Assembly: GCA_902474785.1 (NCBI GenBank)
Contig: CABRXB010000073.1
Location: 1-6,280 of the forward strand
Reading direction: 5' to 3'
Length of the DNA: 6,280 bases
From: an uncultured Eubacteriales bacterium
GTDB lineage: Bacteria > Bacillota > Clostridia > Oscillospirales > Feifaniaceae
The translations under genes were made by a program, and so were the position numbers. Positions 1-5,760 of the stretch are shown in pieces. Numbering within the stretch: position 1 is the first letter of the stretch; each line of letters begins with the position of its first letter. The notes beneath the pieces are model-generated. The model saw only the letters and a list, made by a program, of their open reading frames with translations, ran no database searches and was not told where the DNA came from.

Positions 1-1
1 C

Positions 2-1744
2 AACATCGCCATTCCCGAAGAGATCGTGGTCAGCGAGCTGGCCACCCGCCTTAAAAAGACCAACGGCGACGTGGTCAAAAAGCTCTTCCTCATGGGCTTT
101 CCCGTCACCGCCAACGACACCATTGACTTTGACACCGCCGCGCTTGTGGCGGAGGAGTTTGGCGCCCTCTACACCAAGGAGGTCGTCGTCACCATCGAGG
201 AGCGTTTGATCGACGACTCGGAGGACCGCGAGGAGGATCTGGTTTCCCGCGATCCCGTGGTGGTGGTCATGGGCCACGTCGACCACGGCAAGACCTCGCT
301 GCTCGACGCCATTCGCAACACCCGCGTCACCGAGGGCGAGGCCGGCGGTATCACGCAGCACATCGGCGCCTACAAGGTCGAGGCCGCCGGGCGCGAGATC
401 ACCTTCCTCGATACGCCCGGACACGCCGCCTTCACCTCCATGCGTGCGCGCGGCGCCAACGTCACCGACATCGCCATCCTGGTCATCGCAGCCGACGACG
501 GCATCATGCCGCAGACGGTGGAGGCCATCAACCACGCCAAAGCCGCCGAGGTTTCAATCATCGTGGCCATCAACAAGATCGACAAGCCCGACGCCAACCC
601 CGACCGCGTCAAGCAGGAGCTGACCGAACATGGGCTTGTGCCCGAGGAGTGGGGCGGCGACGTCATCTGCGTGCCGGTCTCGGCCGTCACGCACGAGGGC
701 ATCGACACACTGCTTGAAATGGTGCTGCTCGCCGCCGACATGCGCGAACTCAAGGCCAACCCCGCGCGCCGCGCCAGAGGCACCGTCATCGAGGCCCAGC
801 TCGACAAGGGGCGCGGCCCCGTGGCCACCATTTTGGTGCAAAACGGCACGCTGCACGCAGGCGACGTCATCATCGCGGGCACCTCGGTGGGCCGCGTGCG
901 CGTCATGACCGACGACAAGGGCCGCAAACTCAAGGACGCTGGCCCCTCCACCCCGGTGGAGATCATGGGACTTGCCGAAGTGCCGCAGGCGGGCGACCTC
1001 TTCTATGCCGTTGAGGATGAGAAGATGGCGCGTGAGCTGGCCGAACAGCGCAAGGCGGAAGAGAAGGCGGCCCAGGCCGGTAAAGTGCAAAAGGTGTCGC
1101 TCGACGACCTGTTCAACCAGATTCAGCAAGGCGACGTCAAGGAGCTCAACCTCATTGTCAAGGCCGACGTCATGGGCTCGGCCGAGGCGGTGCAGGCGTC
1201 GCTTGAAAAGCTTTCCAACGACGAGGTGCGCGTGCGCGTCATCCACAGCGGCGTGGGCGCCATCTCGGGCAGCGACCTCATGCTGGCCGAGGCCAGCAAC
1301 GCCATTGTGATCGGCTTCAACGTCCGCCCCGACGCCACCATCCGCGAGGACGCGGCGCAAAAGGGCGTCGACATTCGCACCTACCGCATCATCTACGAGT
1401 GCATCGAGGAGATGGAGGCCGCCATGAAGGGCATGCTGGCCCCCAAGTTCCGCGAGGTGGTGCAAGGCCATGCCGAAGTGCGTCAGATCTTCAAGGTGTC
1501 GGGCGTCGGCACCATTGCCGGCTGTTATGTCAAGAGCGGGAAAATTTTCCGCAACAGCTCGGTGCGCGTATTGCGCGACAGCGTGGTGGTGGCCGAGACC
1601 AAGCTCGATTCCCTGCGTCGTTTCAAAGACGACGTGCGTGAGGTGTCCGAAGGGTTTGAGTGCGGCATCGGACTCGAACGCTTTAACGACATCAAAGAGG
1701 GCGATGTCATCGAGGCCTTCATCATGGAAGAATATCACGACTAG
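2..1744 (+). CDS. infB: Translation initiation factor IF-2 (5' end outside window)
   Basis: IF-2 is the GTPase that binds initiator fMet-tRNA and promotes joining of the 30S and 50S subunits. The reading frame is open from base 2 (N-I-A-I-P-E-E-I-V...), so the gene starts upstream; the GTG at 26 is an internal valine codon, not a start. In the visible 580 residues there is an IF2_N subdomain (about 9-60, with [11 protein letters not shown]). The G domain follows, with G1 GHVDHGKT at 91-98, DTPGH at 137-141, NKID at 191-194 and a G5-type SAV further on. Next come the beta-barrel domain II, the IF-2 domain III ([16 protein letters not shown] region) and the C-terminal fMet-tRNA-binding C2 domain ([14 protein letters not shown] to GDVIEAF). 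Family members are usually 700-900 residues, so only the variable N-terminal part is missing. The end is complete, with TAG at 1742 followed at once by a second in-frame TAG. All key GTPase residues are intact. Confidence 0.98.
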   Translation, partial: NIAIPEEIVVSELATRLKKTNGDVVKKLFLMGFPVTANDTIDFDTAALVAEEFGALYTKEVVVTIEERLIDDSEDREEDLVSRDPVVVVMGHVDHGKTSLLDAIRNTRVTEGEAGGITQHIGAYKVEAAGREITFLDTPGHAAFTSMRARGANVTDIAILVIAADDGIMPQTVEAINHAKAAEVSIIVAINKIDKPDANPDRVKQELTEHGLVPEEWGGDVICVPVSAVTHEGIDTLLEMVLLAADMRELKANPARRARGTVIEAQLDKGRGPVATILVQNGTLHAGDVIIAGTSVGRVRVMTDDKGRKLKDAGPSTPVEIMGLAEVPQAGDLFYAVEDEKMARELAEQRKAEEKAAQAGKVQKVSLDDLFNQIQQGDVKELNLIVKADVMGSAEAVQASLEKLSNDEVRVRVIHSGVGAISGSDLMLAEASNAIVIGFNVRPDATIREDAAQKGVDIRTYRIIYECIEEMEAAMKGMLAPKFREVVQGHAEVRQIFKVSGVGTIAGCYVKSGKIFRNSSVRVLRDSVVVAETKLDSLRRFKDDVREVSEGFECGIGLERFNDIKEGDVIEAFIMEEYHD

Positions 1745-1914
1745 TAGCTGTTTAAAATGAGCGCGTAAAAGACGGGGCGCATAAAACCCGTTGGAAAAAT
1801 CGCGAGACACGGCGGGGTTCATCCCCTTCAATCCCCAGGGAAAATTCCACAGAAAGATCGGAATTTGAAAGCAGCCAAAAGGCAGGGGCAACTGCCCTTA
1901 ACAGGAGAATAAAT
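1745..1914 (+). other. infB-rbfA spacer with small dyads
   Basis: This 170-base spacer is long for a gene pair that is usually close together. No protein gene is visible. It holds several small inverted repeats: ACGGG at 1772-1776 with CCCGT at 1787-1791; GGGG at 1814-1817 with CCCC at 1823-1826 around a TTCAT loop; and GGCAG at 1881-1885 with CTGCC at 1892-1896, which ends just upstream of the rbfA ribosome binding site. None is followed by a run of T, so I see no intrinsic terminator, and read-through from infB into rbfA is expected. No convincing -35/-10 promoter was found. The stretch from 1790 to 1880 is less GC-rich than the genes on either side. Confidence 0.5.
1879..1899 (+). promoter_or_regulatory. 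Hairpin abutting the rbfA ribosome binding site
   Basis: AAGGCAG (1879-1885) can pair with CTGCC-CTT (1892-1899, one C bulged) around a six-base loop. The stem ends only three bases before the AGGAG sequence of rbfA. It does not hide the binding site itself. It could protect a processed 5' end or affect initiation, but no function can be shown from sequence alone. Confidence 0.3.
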
Positions 1915-2289
1915 ATGGCAAAGCATCGTACCGACCGCATCAACGAAGAGGTCATGCGCGCAACGGCCGAGATCGTGCGCGAGCTCAAAGACCCGCGCAT
2001 CCCCCTCATGACAAGCATTGTCAGGGTGGAGGTGACGCCTGACCTGAAGTTTGCCAAGGTGTATGTCAGCGTGATGGGCGAGCCCTCGGAGCAGACCGAC
2101 TGTATCAAGGGGCTCAAATCTGCCGCCGGGTTTATCCGGCGTGAGGTGGGCCGCCGCGTCAACCTGCGCAGCACGCCCGAGTTTCACTTTGTGATTGACG
2201 ACTCGGTGGCGCGCGGGGCGCACATCGCCAAAGTGCTCAAGGACCTCGACATTGCACACGAGAGCGACTCTGATGAGGAGCAGCTCTGA
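1915..2289 (+). CDS. rbfA: Ribosome-binding factor A
   Basis: RbfA is a small KH-fold protein that binds the 30S subunit and helps late maturation of the 5' end of 16S rRNA; it is classically linked to cold adaptation. The 124-residue length is normal. Family landmarks in order are: the N-terminal helix (HRTDRINEEVMRATAEI), the LKDPRIP turn, the strand VRVEVTPDLKFAKVYVSVMG, the helix with AAGFIRREVGRRVNLRSTPE, and the C-terminal FVIDDSVARGAHIAKVL. The tail is short and acidic (HESDSDEEQL). The ATG at 1915 is chosen because AGGAG (1903-1907) lies 7 bases upstream and the N-terminus matches the family. It follows infB, as in most Firmicutes. A strongly structured region follows it, so coupling to the next gene may be reduced. 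Confidence 0.96.
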   Translation: MAKHRTDRINEEVMRATAEIVRELKDPRIPLMTSIVRVEVTPDLKFAKVYVSVMGEPSEQTDCIKGLKSAAGFIRREVGRRVNLRSTPEFHFVIDDSVARGAHIAKVLKDLDIAHESDSDEEQL

Positions 2290-2306
2290 AAAAGACCTGG
2301 CCCTAC

Positions 2307-2401
2307 AGGGGGCGCCGCCGCGCGGCATGGCCGCGCAAGCGCCTTTGGCGCTTTTTTCAGTCGCGCAAAACTGCGCGGCTGGAAAGGCGGCGCCCCTTTT
2401 T
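2307..2401 (+). ncRNA. Four-way-junction structured element with terminator-like T run
   Basis: This block folds almost without leftover bases. An outer 13-bp stem (2307-2319 with 2386-2398; 11 bp perfect plus a G.T and an A-T) encloses three adjacent hairpins. Hairpin 1 is 2320-2326/2330-2336, a perfect 7 bp with loop ATG. Hairpin 2 is 2337-2343/2347-2353, AAGCGCC/GGCGCTT, with loop TTT. Hairpin 3 is 2354-2367/2372-2385, 14 bp including two wobble pairs, with loop AAAC. No base at the junction is left unpaired. The outer 3' strand runs into TTTTT (2397-2401), and hairpin 2 alone is followed by TTTTTT (2352-2357), so the + strand looks like an intrinsic terminator or attenuator downstream of rbfA. 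I do not recognise it as a known RNA family. It could be a dispersed palindromic repeat, a terminator, or a small RNA; classing it as ncRNA is inference, but the pairing is directly visible. Confidence 0.5.
2337..2357 (+). terminator. Possible intrinsic terminator after rbfA
   Basis: The perfect 7-bp stem AAGCGCC/GGCGCTT (2337-2343/2347-2353) with a TTT loop leads directly into a run of six T (2352-2357). It lies 48 bases after the rbfA stop. It is also arm 2 of the larger four-way structure, so termination may depend on which fold forms first. If it works, nrnA-truB-ribF depend on read-through or on a promoter of their own, which I could not identify. Confidence 0.5.
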
Positions 2402-2468
2402 GGGCCCTCGTCTGAAGACGCTGTGTTTCGGACAAGATTCGTTTTGCCGTCCCTGCCCTTGCGTGAAG

Positions 2469-2483
2469 AGGGGTGAAACCCCT
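2469..2483 (+). other. Perfect 6-bp hairpin in rbfA-nrnA spacer
   Basis: AGGGGT (2469-2474) and ACCCCT (2478-2483) form a perfect stem around a GAA loop. The bases after it (GGAAAG) are not T-rich, so it is not a terminator. It sits between the four-way element and the long hairpin as one part of a continuously structured spacer. Confidence 0.4.
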
Positions 2484-2501
2484 GGAAAGAGCGCGCCCTC
2501 C

Positions 2502-2563
2502 CCGCTGCTGTCGGCACTCCCCGAAACGAACAAGGACGTTTCGGGCCGGCAAGGTCGCAGCGG
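2502..2563 (+). ncRNA. Long three-segment hairpin upstream of nrnA
   Basis: Three collinear stems form a rod. CCGCTGC (2502-2508) pairs with GCAGCGG (2557-2563). TGTCGG (2509-2514) pairs with CCGGCA (2546-2551) with one wobble. CCCGAAACG (2520-2528) pairs with CGTTTCGGG (2537-2545), and AACAAGGA forms the loop. That gives 22 bp in total, with a 5-base bulge on each side (2515-2519 and 2552-2556). GCAGCGG occurs again at 2589-2595, so the first strand has two exclusive partners. The position, about 110 bases before the nrnA start, fits a 5' leader or a small RNA. I looked for cobalamin, SRP, tmRNA, RNase P and 6S signatures and saw none that fits. Confidence 0.4.
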
Positions 2564-2653
2564 ACTGGGTTTTTCCGAATGTGAGAATGCAGCGGCCTGT
2601 GGGCTTTCAGAATGGCCCATATCCACGAAAGGGAAGCAAGTCGCTTTGAGAAA

Positions 2654-2660
2654 AAGGAGG
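2654..2660 (+). promoter_or_regulatory. nrnA ribosome binding site (decides the TTG start)
   Basis: AAGGAGG is an almost full match to the anti-Shine-Dalgarno sequence. Its 1-base gap to TTG 2662 and 10-base gap to TTG 2671 favour the latter, though 10 is at the long end of normal. Confidence 0.7.
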
Positions 2661-2670
2661 ATTGTTTGCT

Positions 2671-3672
2671 TTGCACAACGACACTGTAAACATCGGTTTT
2701 CATGGCCCGGAGTCGGCCGCGCCCATTCACGAGGCCGTCGCGCTGCTGAGGGAGCGGGACGACTTTCTTATTTTGTGCCATCAAAAGCCCGACGGCGACA
2801 CCGTGGGCTCCGCCTTCGCGCTGCGCGAGGCGCTGCGGCAGATGGGAAAGCGTGCGCAGGTGGCGTGCAGCGACCCCATCACCCCACGCTATGACTTTAT
2901 CACCGGGGGAGAGCGCGAACCCCACCGGGATTTTATCCCCAAGACCTACATCACGGTGGACATTGCCGACCCCTCGCTGCTGGGCGAAAAACTTGACCAT
3001 CTGCGCGCCAACATCGATCTTGCCATCGACCACCACCCCAGCTTTTCGCGCTTTGCAACCTGCAATGTGGGCTACCCTTCAACGGCTGCGGCGGGTGAAA
3101 TCGTCTACCACATTTTAAAGGAGCTGGGCGTCACGATCACGCTCGACATCGCGCAGGCGCTCTACACGGCGCTTGCCACCGACACCGGCTGCTTTAAATA
3201 CTCCAACACCTCGCCCTCCGCTCTGCGCATGGCGGCCGACCTTGCGGAGCTGGGGCTCGAGCTGCATGAACTCAATTATCGGCTCTTCATGCTCAAATCC
3301 CGTGCCCGCATGCTGCTCGAGGCCAGAGTGGTCAACGAAGCGCATTTTTATAAGGACGGCAAAATTGCCGTGGCCGTCGTCTCGCTGGCGCTGCGCAACG
3401 AACTGCACGCCGAAGAGGACGACATGGACGACATCGGCACCCTGATGCGCTGCATCGAAGGAGTGGAGGTCGGCGTGCTCATGAAGCAGACGCCGCAGGG
3501 ATACTACAAGGTCTCCTTTCGTTCGGCGCAGCACATCAACGTCTCTGAAGTGGCGGGAGAGTTTGGCGGCGGCGGGCACCGGCGCGCCGCAGGCTGCATG
3601 ATTGCAGGGCCTGAGAAAGAGGCCGAAGAAGCGCTGGTAAACGCTATTGAACGCGCTTACGCGGCGCTATGA
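2671..3672 (+). CDS. nrnA: DHH/DHHA1 phosphoesterase, NrnA-type nanoRNase / pAp phosphatase
   Basis: NrnA-type enzymes degrade 2-5 nt RNA fragments from the 3' end and dephosphorylate pAp to AMP; Firmicutes use them instead of oligoribonuclease. The product is 333 residues, a usual length. The metal-binding DHH motifs are complete: HQKPDGDTVGS (His37, Asp41, Asp43), DIAD (97-100), DHH (120-122) and TDTGCF (Asp171). The C-terminal DHHA1 domain carries the substrate-binding GGGGHRRAAG motif from residue 299. The start is taken as TTG at 2671, since AAGGAGG (2654-2660) lies 10 bases before it. The in-frame TTG at 2662 is only one base after that site and is therefore unlikely, and no ATG or GTG lies near. 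Its stop overlaps the truB start (ATGA), so the two are translationally coupled. Other DHH proteins such as RecJ are much longer. Some family members also act on cyclic-di-AMP products (pApA), and that substrate cannot be excluded. Confidence 0.93.
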   Translation: MHNDTVNIGFHGPESAAPIHEAVALLRERDDFLILCHQKPDGDTVGSAFALREALRQMGKRAQVACSDPITPRYDFITGGEREPHRDFIPKTYITVDIADPSLLGEKLDHLRANIDLAIDHHPSFSRFATCNVGYPSTAAAGEIVYHILKELGVTITLDIAQALYTALATDTGCFKYSNTSPSALRMAADLAELGLELHELNYRLFMLKSRARMLLEARVVNEAHFYKDGKIAVAVVSLALRNELHAEEDDMDDIGTLMRCIEGVEVGVLMKQTPQGYYKVSFRSAQHINVSEVAGEFGGGGHRRAAGCMIAGPEKEAEEALVNAIERAYAAL

Positions 3673-4565
3673 CAGGGATTTTGCTGCTCGACAAGGAGTC
3701 CGGCATGTCGTCTCAAAAGGCCGTTCACAAGGTCAAACAGCTCACAGGGGCGACCAAGGCGGGGCACGGCGGCACGCTCGACCCCATGGCCTGCGGCCTG
3801 CTGCCCATCCTGTTGGGCTCCGCCACCAAACTCAGCGATTTTTTGCTCACCGGCGACAAGGGCTATGTCGCCGATCTGCGCTTCGGGCTTGTCACCGACA
3901 CGCTCGATGTGACGGGGCAGGTGCAGCGTGAATGCGCCACACGTCCCACGCGCGAACAGCTTGAATGCGCGCTGTCTTCCTTCACGGGGGAGCAGTTGCA
4001 GACGCCGCCCATGTATTCGGCCCTCTCGATTGGCGGGGAAAAGCTCTACAAGCTGGCCCGTCAGGGCATCGAAGTCAAAAGAGAGCCTCGCCGCGTGACT
4101 GTGCGCAGCATCAGGCTGCTACAGTTTCAGCGGGATGAGGCAAAGATCGAGGTGGTGTGCTCCAAGGGGACCTATATTCGAAGCCTGATTTTTGATCTTG
4201 GGGAGGCGCTTTCGTGCGGAGCCTGTATGAGCGGTTTGCGGCGCACCATGTCGGCGGGATTTTCCGTGACGGATGCGCACACGCTTGCACAGGTGGAGCG
4301 TGCCGTACAGCAGGGACGGCTCTCGCAGCTTGTCCTGCCACCCGAGCGTCTGTTTGAAGAGCTGCCGGAGCTGGAGTTTGCCTCCTTTTACCAAAAACTC
4401 CTCTTTGACGGGCAGCGTGTGCTTCAAAAAAAACTGGGCAGCAACCTGCCCGCCGGCGCCATGGCGCGCTGGACGAGGCGCGGCGTGTTTGCCGGGCTGC
4501 TCAAAGAAACTGAAACCGGCGAGGGCTCCGCGCTCTCGGTTGTCTGGAGATGTACCCATGAGTGA
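3669..4565 (+). CDS. truB: tRNA pseudouridine(55) synthase
   Basis: TruB converts uridine 55 in the T loop of nearly all elongator tRNAs to pseudouridine and also acts as a tRNA folding chaperone. The 298-residue product starts with the family pattern TGILLLDKESGMSS. The catalytic aspartate is Asp38 in GHGGTLDPMACGLLP. The motif with the stacking tyrosine is DKGYVADLRFG (Tyr66), followed by TDTLDVTG (76-83). The conserved PPMYSALSIGGEKLYKLAR segment and the CSKGTYIRSLIFDLG motif are both present. The C-terminal 60-70 residues are diverged, in the place where bacterial TruB has a PUA-type RNA-binding domain. The ATG at 3669 overlaps the TGA of nrnA by four bases, and the gene end overlaps the start of ribF by eight, so nrnA-truB-ribF are very probably one translationally coupled unit. 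Confidence 0.97.
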   Translation: MTGILLLDKESGMSSQKAVHKVKQLTGATKAGHGGTLDPMACGLLPILLGSATKLSDFLLTGDKGYVADLRFGLVTDTLDVTGQVQRECATRPTREQLECALSSFTGEQLQTPPMYSALSIGGEKLYKLARQGIEVKREPRRVTVRSIRLLQFQRDEAKIEVVCSKGTYIRSLIFDLGEALSCGACMSGLRRTMSAGFSVTDAHTLAQVERAVQQGRLSQLVLPPERLFEELPELEFASFYQKLLFDGQRVLQKKLGSNLPAGAMARWTRRGVFAGLLKETETGEGSALSVVWRCTHE

Positions 4566-5454
4566 GAGGAGATCGGCCGTCTGCCTTGGAAATTTCGACG
4601 GCGTTCACACGGGGCACCGCCTGCTGCTCGAGCAGACGGTGCACGTTGCAAAACAGCAGGGGTTGTCGCCCCTGGCCTACACCTTTTTTGTCCATCCCCT
4701 CGCCCTGCTGGGGCATGGGGCGCCGCTGCTCACGCTGCCCGACGAGCGGCGGTTGCTGCTCGAGGCCGCTGGGGTGACGGCGGTGGAGGACGACTTTGCG
4801 GCGGTGAGAGACCTCTCGCCGCAGGATTTTTTTGAACAGGTGCTGCTTGCCCGGCTGCATGCCGGGGCTGTGCTTTGCGGCGCGGGACACCGCTTTGGGA
4901 AAAATGCCGCCGGCGACGCTGCCGTTTTGCGCGCCTTGTGCGACAGGGCCGGGGTGTCATGCACCGTGCTGCCCAGCCTGAAGGCGGAGGGCAGGGTGGT
5001 GAGCTCGTCTTGGATTCGGCAATGCATCATGGCCGGCGACATGGAGCGGGCCGCGCGGCTGCTCGGGCGGCCTTTTTGCGTGACCGGAGAGGTGCTGCAC
5101 GGCAAGCAGCTTGGACGCAAGCTCGGCGCGCCCACCGTCAACCAGGCGTTGCCCGCCGGCAGAGTGTCGCCGCGATACGGCGTTTACGCCGCCTTTGTTC
5201 GCGTGGACGGCGTGCGCTATGCCGGAGCCGCCAATGTGGGGCTTCGACCCACGGTGTCGGGAGAGTCGGTCAATGTGGAGACCCACATCGTCGACTTTGA
5301 GGGAGACCTCTACGGCAGGGTTGTGACGGTGGAGCTGCTGCGCCACCTGCGCGACGAATGTCGCTTCTCCAGCGTGGAGGAGCTGCGTGCGCAGGTGCTG
5401 CGCGATGTGGAGCGGGCAAAAGAGGTGTGCGCCGCGCAAAAAGGCGCGCTTTGA
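4558..5454 (+). CDS. ribF: Bifunctional riboflavin kinase / FAD synthetase (FMN adenylyltransferase)
   Basis: RibF phosphorylates riboflavin to FMN and then adenylylates FMN to FAD in the cytoplasm. The 298-residue product has an N-terminal nucleotidyltransferase half with GNFDGVHTGH (11-20, HxGH-type) and SSSWIR (149-154, equivalent to the usual SSTxIR). The C-terminal kinase half has GRKLGAPTVN (186-195; PTAN in most homologues), GVYAAFV, NVGLRPTVSG (226-235), and the catalytic-type glutamate Glu241 in VETHIVDF followed by GDLYG. The start is ATG 4558, inside the end of truB, with GGAGA at 4544-4548 nine bases upstream. The frame is open further upstream, but that stretch is out-of-frame truB sequence. 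In the first half, the usual DFRFG is GHRFG and the usual FDPHP is FFVHP; these are variants rather than damage. Placement next to truB is standard in bacteria. Confidence 0.96.
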   Translation: MSERRSAVCLGNFDGVHTGHRLLLEQTVHVAKQQGLSPLAYTFFVHPLALLGHGAPLLTLPDERRLLLEAAGVTAVEDDFAAVRDLSPQDFFEQVLLARLHAGAVLCGAGHRFGKNAAGDAAVLRALCDRAGVSCTVLPSLKAEGRVVSSSWIRQCIMAGDMERAARLLGRPFCVTGEVLHGKQLGRKLGAPTVNQALPAGRVSPRYGVYAAFVRVDGVRYAGAANVGLRPTVSGESVNVETHIVDFEGDLYGRVVTVELLRHLRDECRFSSVEELRAQVLRDVERAKEVCAAQKGAL

Positions 5455-5489
5455 GCCTGCGCAAAAGTGCCGGGCAATTGAAAACGGCC

Positions 5490-5523
5490 GGCCTGCTTCA
5501 AGAGCGCAGGCCCTGGTCTTTCT
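5490..5523 (+). terminator. Possible weak terminator after ribF
   Basis: GGCCTGC (5490-5496) and GCAGGCC (5506-5512) form a perfect 7-bp stem with a nine-base loop, starting 36 bases after the ribF stop. The following CTGGTCTTTCT is only moderately T-rich and the T residues begin late, so termination may be inefficient. On the opposite strand the stem is followed by CGTTTTC, which is also weak. Confidence 0.4.
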
Positions 5524-5669
5524 GAAACTGTCCGCATCGCACACCATGAGAAATGACGAATGAAAACAGGTGGTCGACCCTGCTCTCCCGCTGCGCAGAA
5601 CGGATCAGAAAACGCCTTGCCGCACGTTTGGCGAAACGTTTGACAACAATGTTGTTCCCTGACTGCCGT

Positions 5670-5704
5670 CGGAAAACGCGCAGTCGCACGGAAAACGCGT
5701 TTTC
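5670..5704 (+). repeat. CGGAAAACGCG direct repeat and GAAAACGCGTTTTC palindrome
   Basis: CGGAAAACGCG occurs at 5670-5680 and again at 5689-5699, a 19-base period. The second copy is half of a perfect 14-bp palindrome, GAAAACGCGTTTTC (5691-5704). The first copy can also pair with the palindrome's right half (5672-5680 with 5696-5704, 9 bp). Shorter matches are GAAAACGC at 5608-5615 and GAAAACG at 5480-5486. The block ends 21 bases before the -35 box of the rpsO promoter, so it may be a regulator binding site. It could also be a terminator-like hairpin for the upstream unit. Confidence 0.45.
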
Positions 5705-5725
5705 TTGCCCTGCGCACAAAACTGC

Positions 5726-5755
5726 TTGACACAGGCAAAGTAGCTGTGATATACT
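5726..5755 (+). promoter_or_regulatory. rpsO promoter (consensus -35, extended -10)
   Basis: A perfect -35 hexamer TTGACA (5726-5731) and a 5-of-6 -10 hexamer TATACT (5750-5755) are separated by 18 bases. TGA directly before the -10 makes an extended -10 (TGn). The predicted transcript starts near 5761-5763 and has a leader of about 100 bases. This is the clearest promoter in the window and gives rpsO its own housekeeping-sigma transcription, separate from ribF. Confidence 0.85.
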
Positions 5756-5760
5756 GCTTT

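Larger units (their letters stand above)
2290..2670 (+). other. 381-bp non-coding, structure-rich rbfA-nrnA spacer
   Basis: No credible protein gene lies here. The open frames that cross it on both strands have no family resemblance and no good ribosome binding site. Besides the four-way element, the 6-bp hairpin and the long rod, it has a CGTCT-GA-AGACG dyad at 2409-2420 and a TGGGCT/GGCCCA stem at 2600-2605/2614-2619. The only translation signal is AAGGAGG (2654-2660), which belongs to nrnA. No clear sigma-70-type promoter was found. Antisense reading frames across 2300-2470 resemble spurious ORFs I associate with repeats in Ruminococcaceae genomes, which hints that part of the spacer is a dispersed repeat; this is an unverified impression. 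Confidence 0.55.

Noticed and set aside
1814..1840. tRNA T-arm-like GGGGTTCATCCCC
   Set aside because: No acceptor stem, D arm or anticodon arm can be built around it.
554..1891. Histidine- and valine-rich open frame of 445 codons on the - strand across infB
   Set aside because: A shadow of infB codon usage, with repetitive composition and no recognisable domain.
2461..2600. Resemblance to a cobalamin riboswitch (GGGTGAAACCCC and CCGCTGCTGT stretches)
   Set aside because: The B12-box consensus and the rest of the conserved core are missing, and nrnA is not a cobalamin-related gene.
2400..2894. + strand open frame overlapping the spacer and the nrnA start
   Set aside because: It has no ribosome binding site, overlaps conserved nrnA sequence in another frame and has an arginine-rich, non-family composition.
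1828..3036. Long open frame on the - strand (about 400 codons) antisense to rbfA and nrnA
   Set aside because: It runs opposite two well-supported genes and through palindromic spacer sequence. Its protein has no family features; antisense openness is common in GC-rich DNA.
4273..4557. Upstream extension of the ribF frame by 95 codons
   Set aside because: This stretch is out-of-frame truB coding sequence. RibF homology begins just after ATG 4558, which has its own ribosome binding site.
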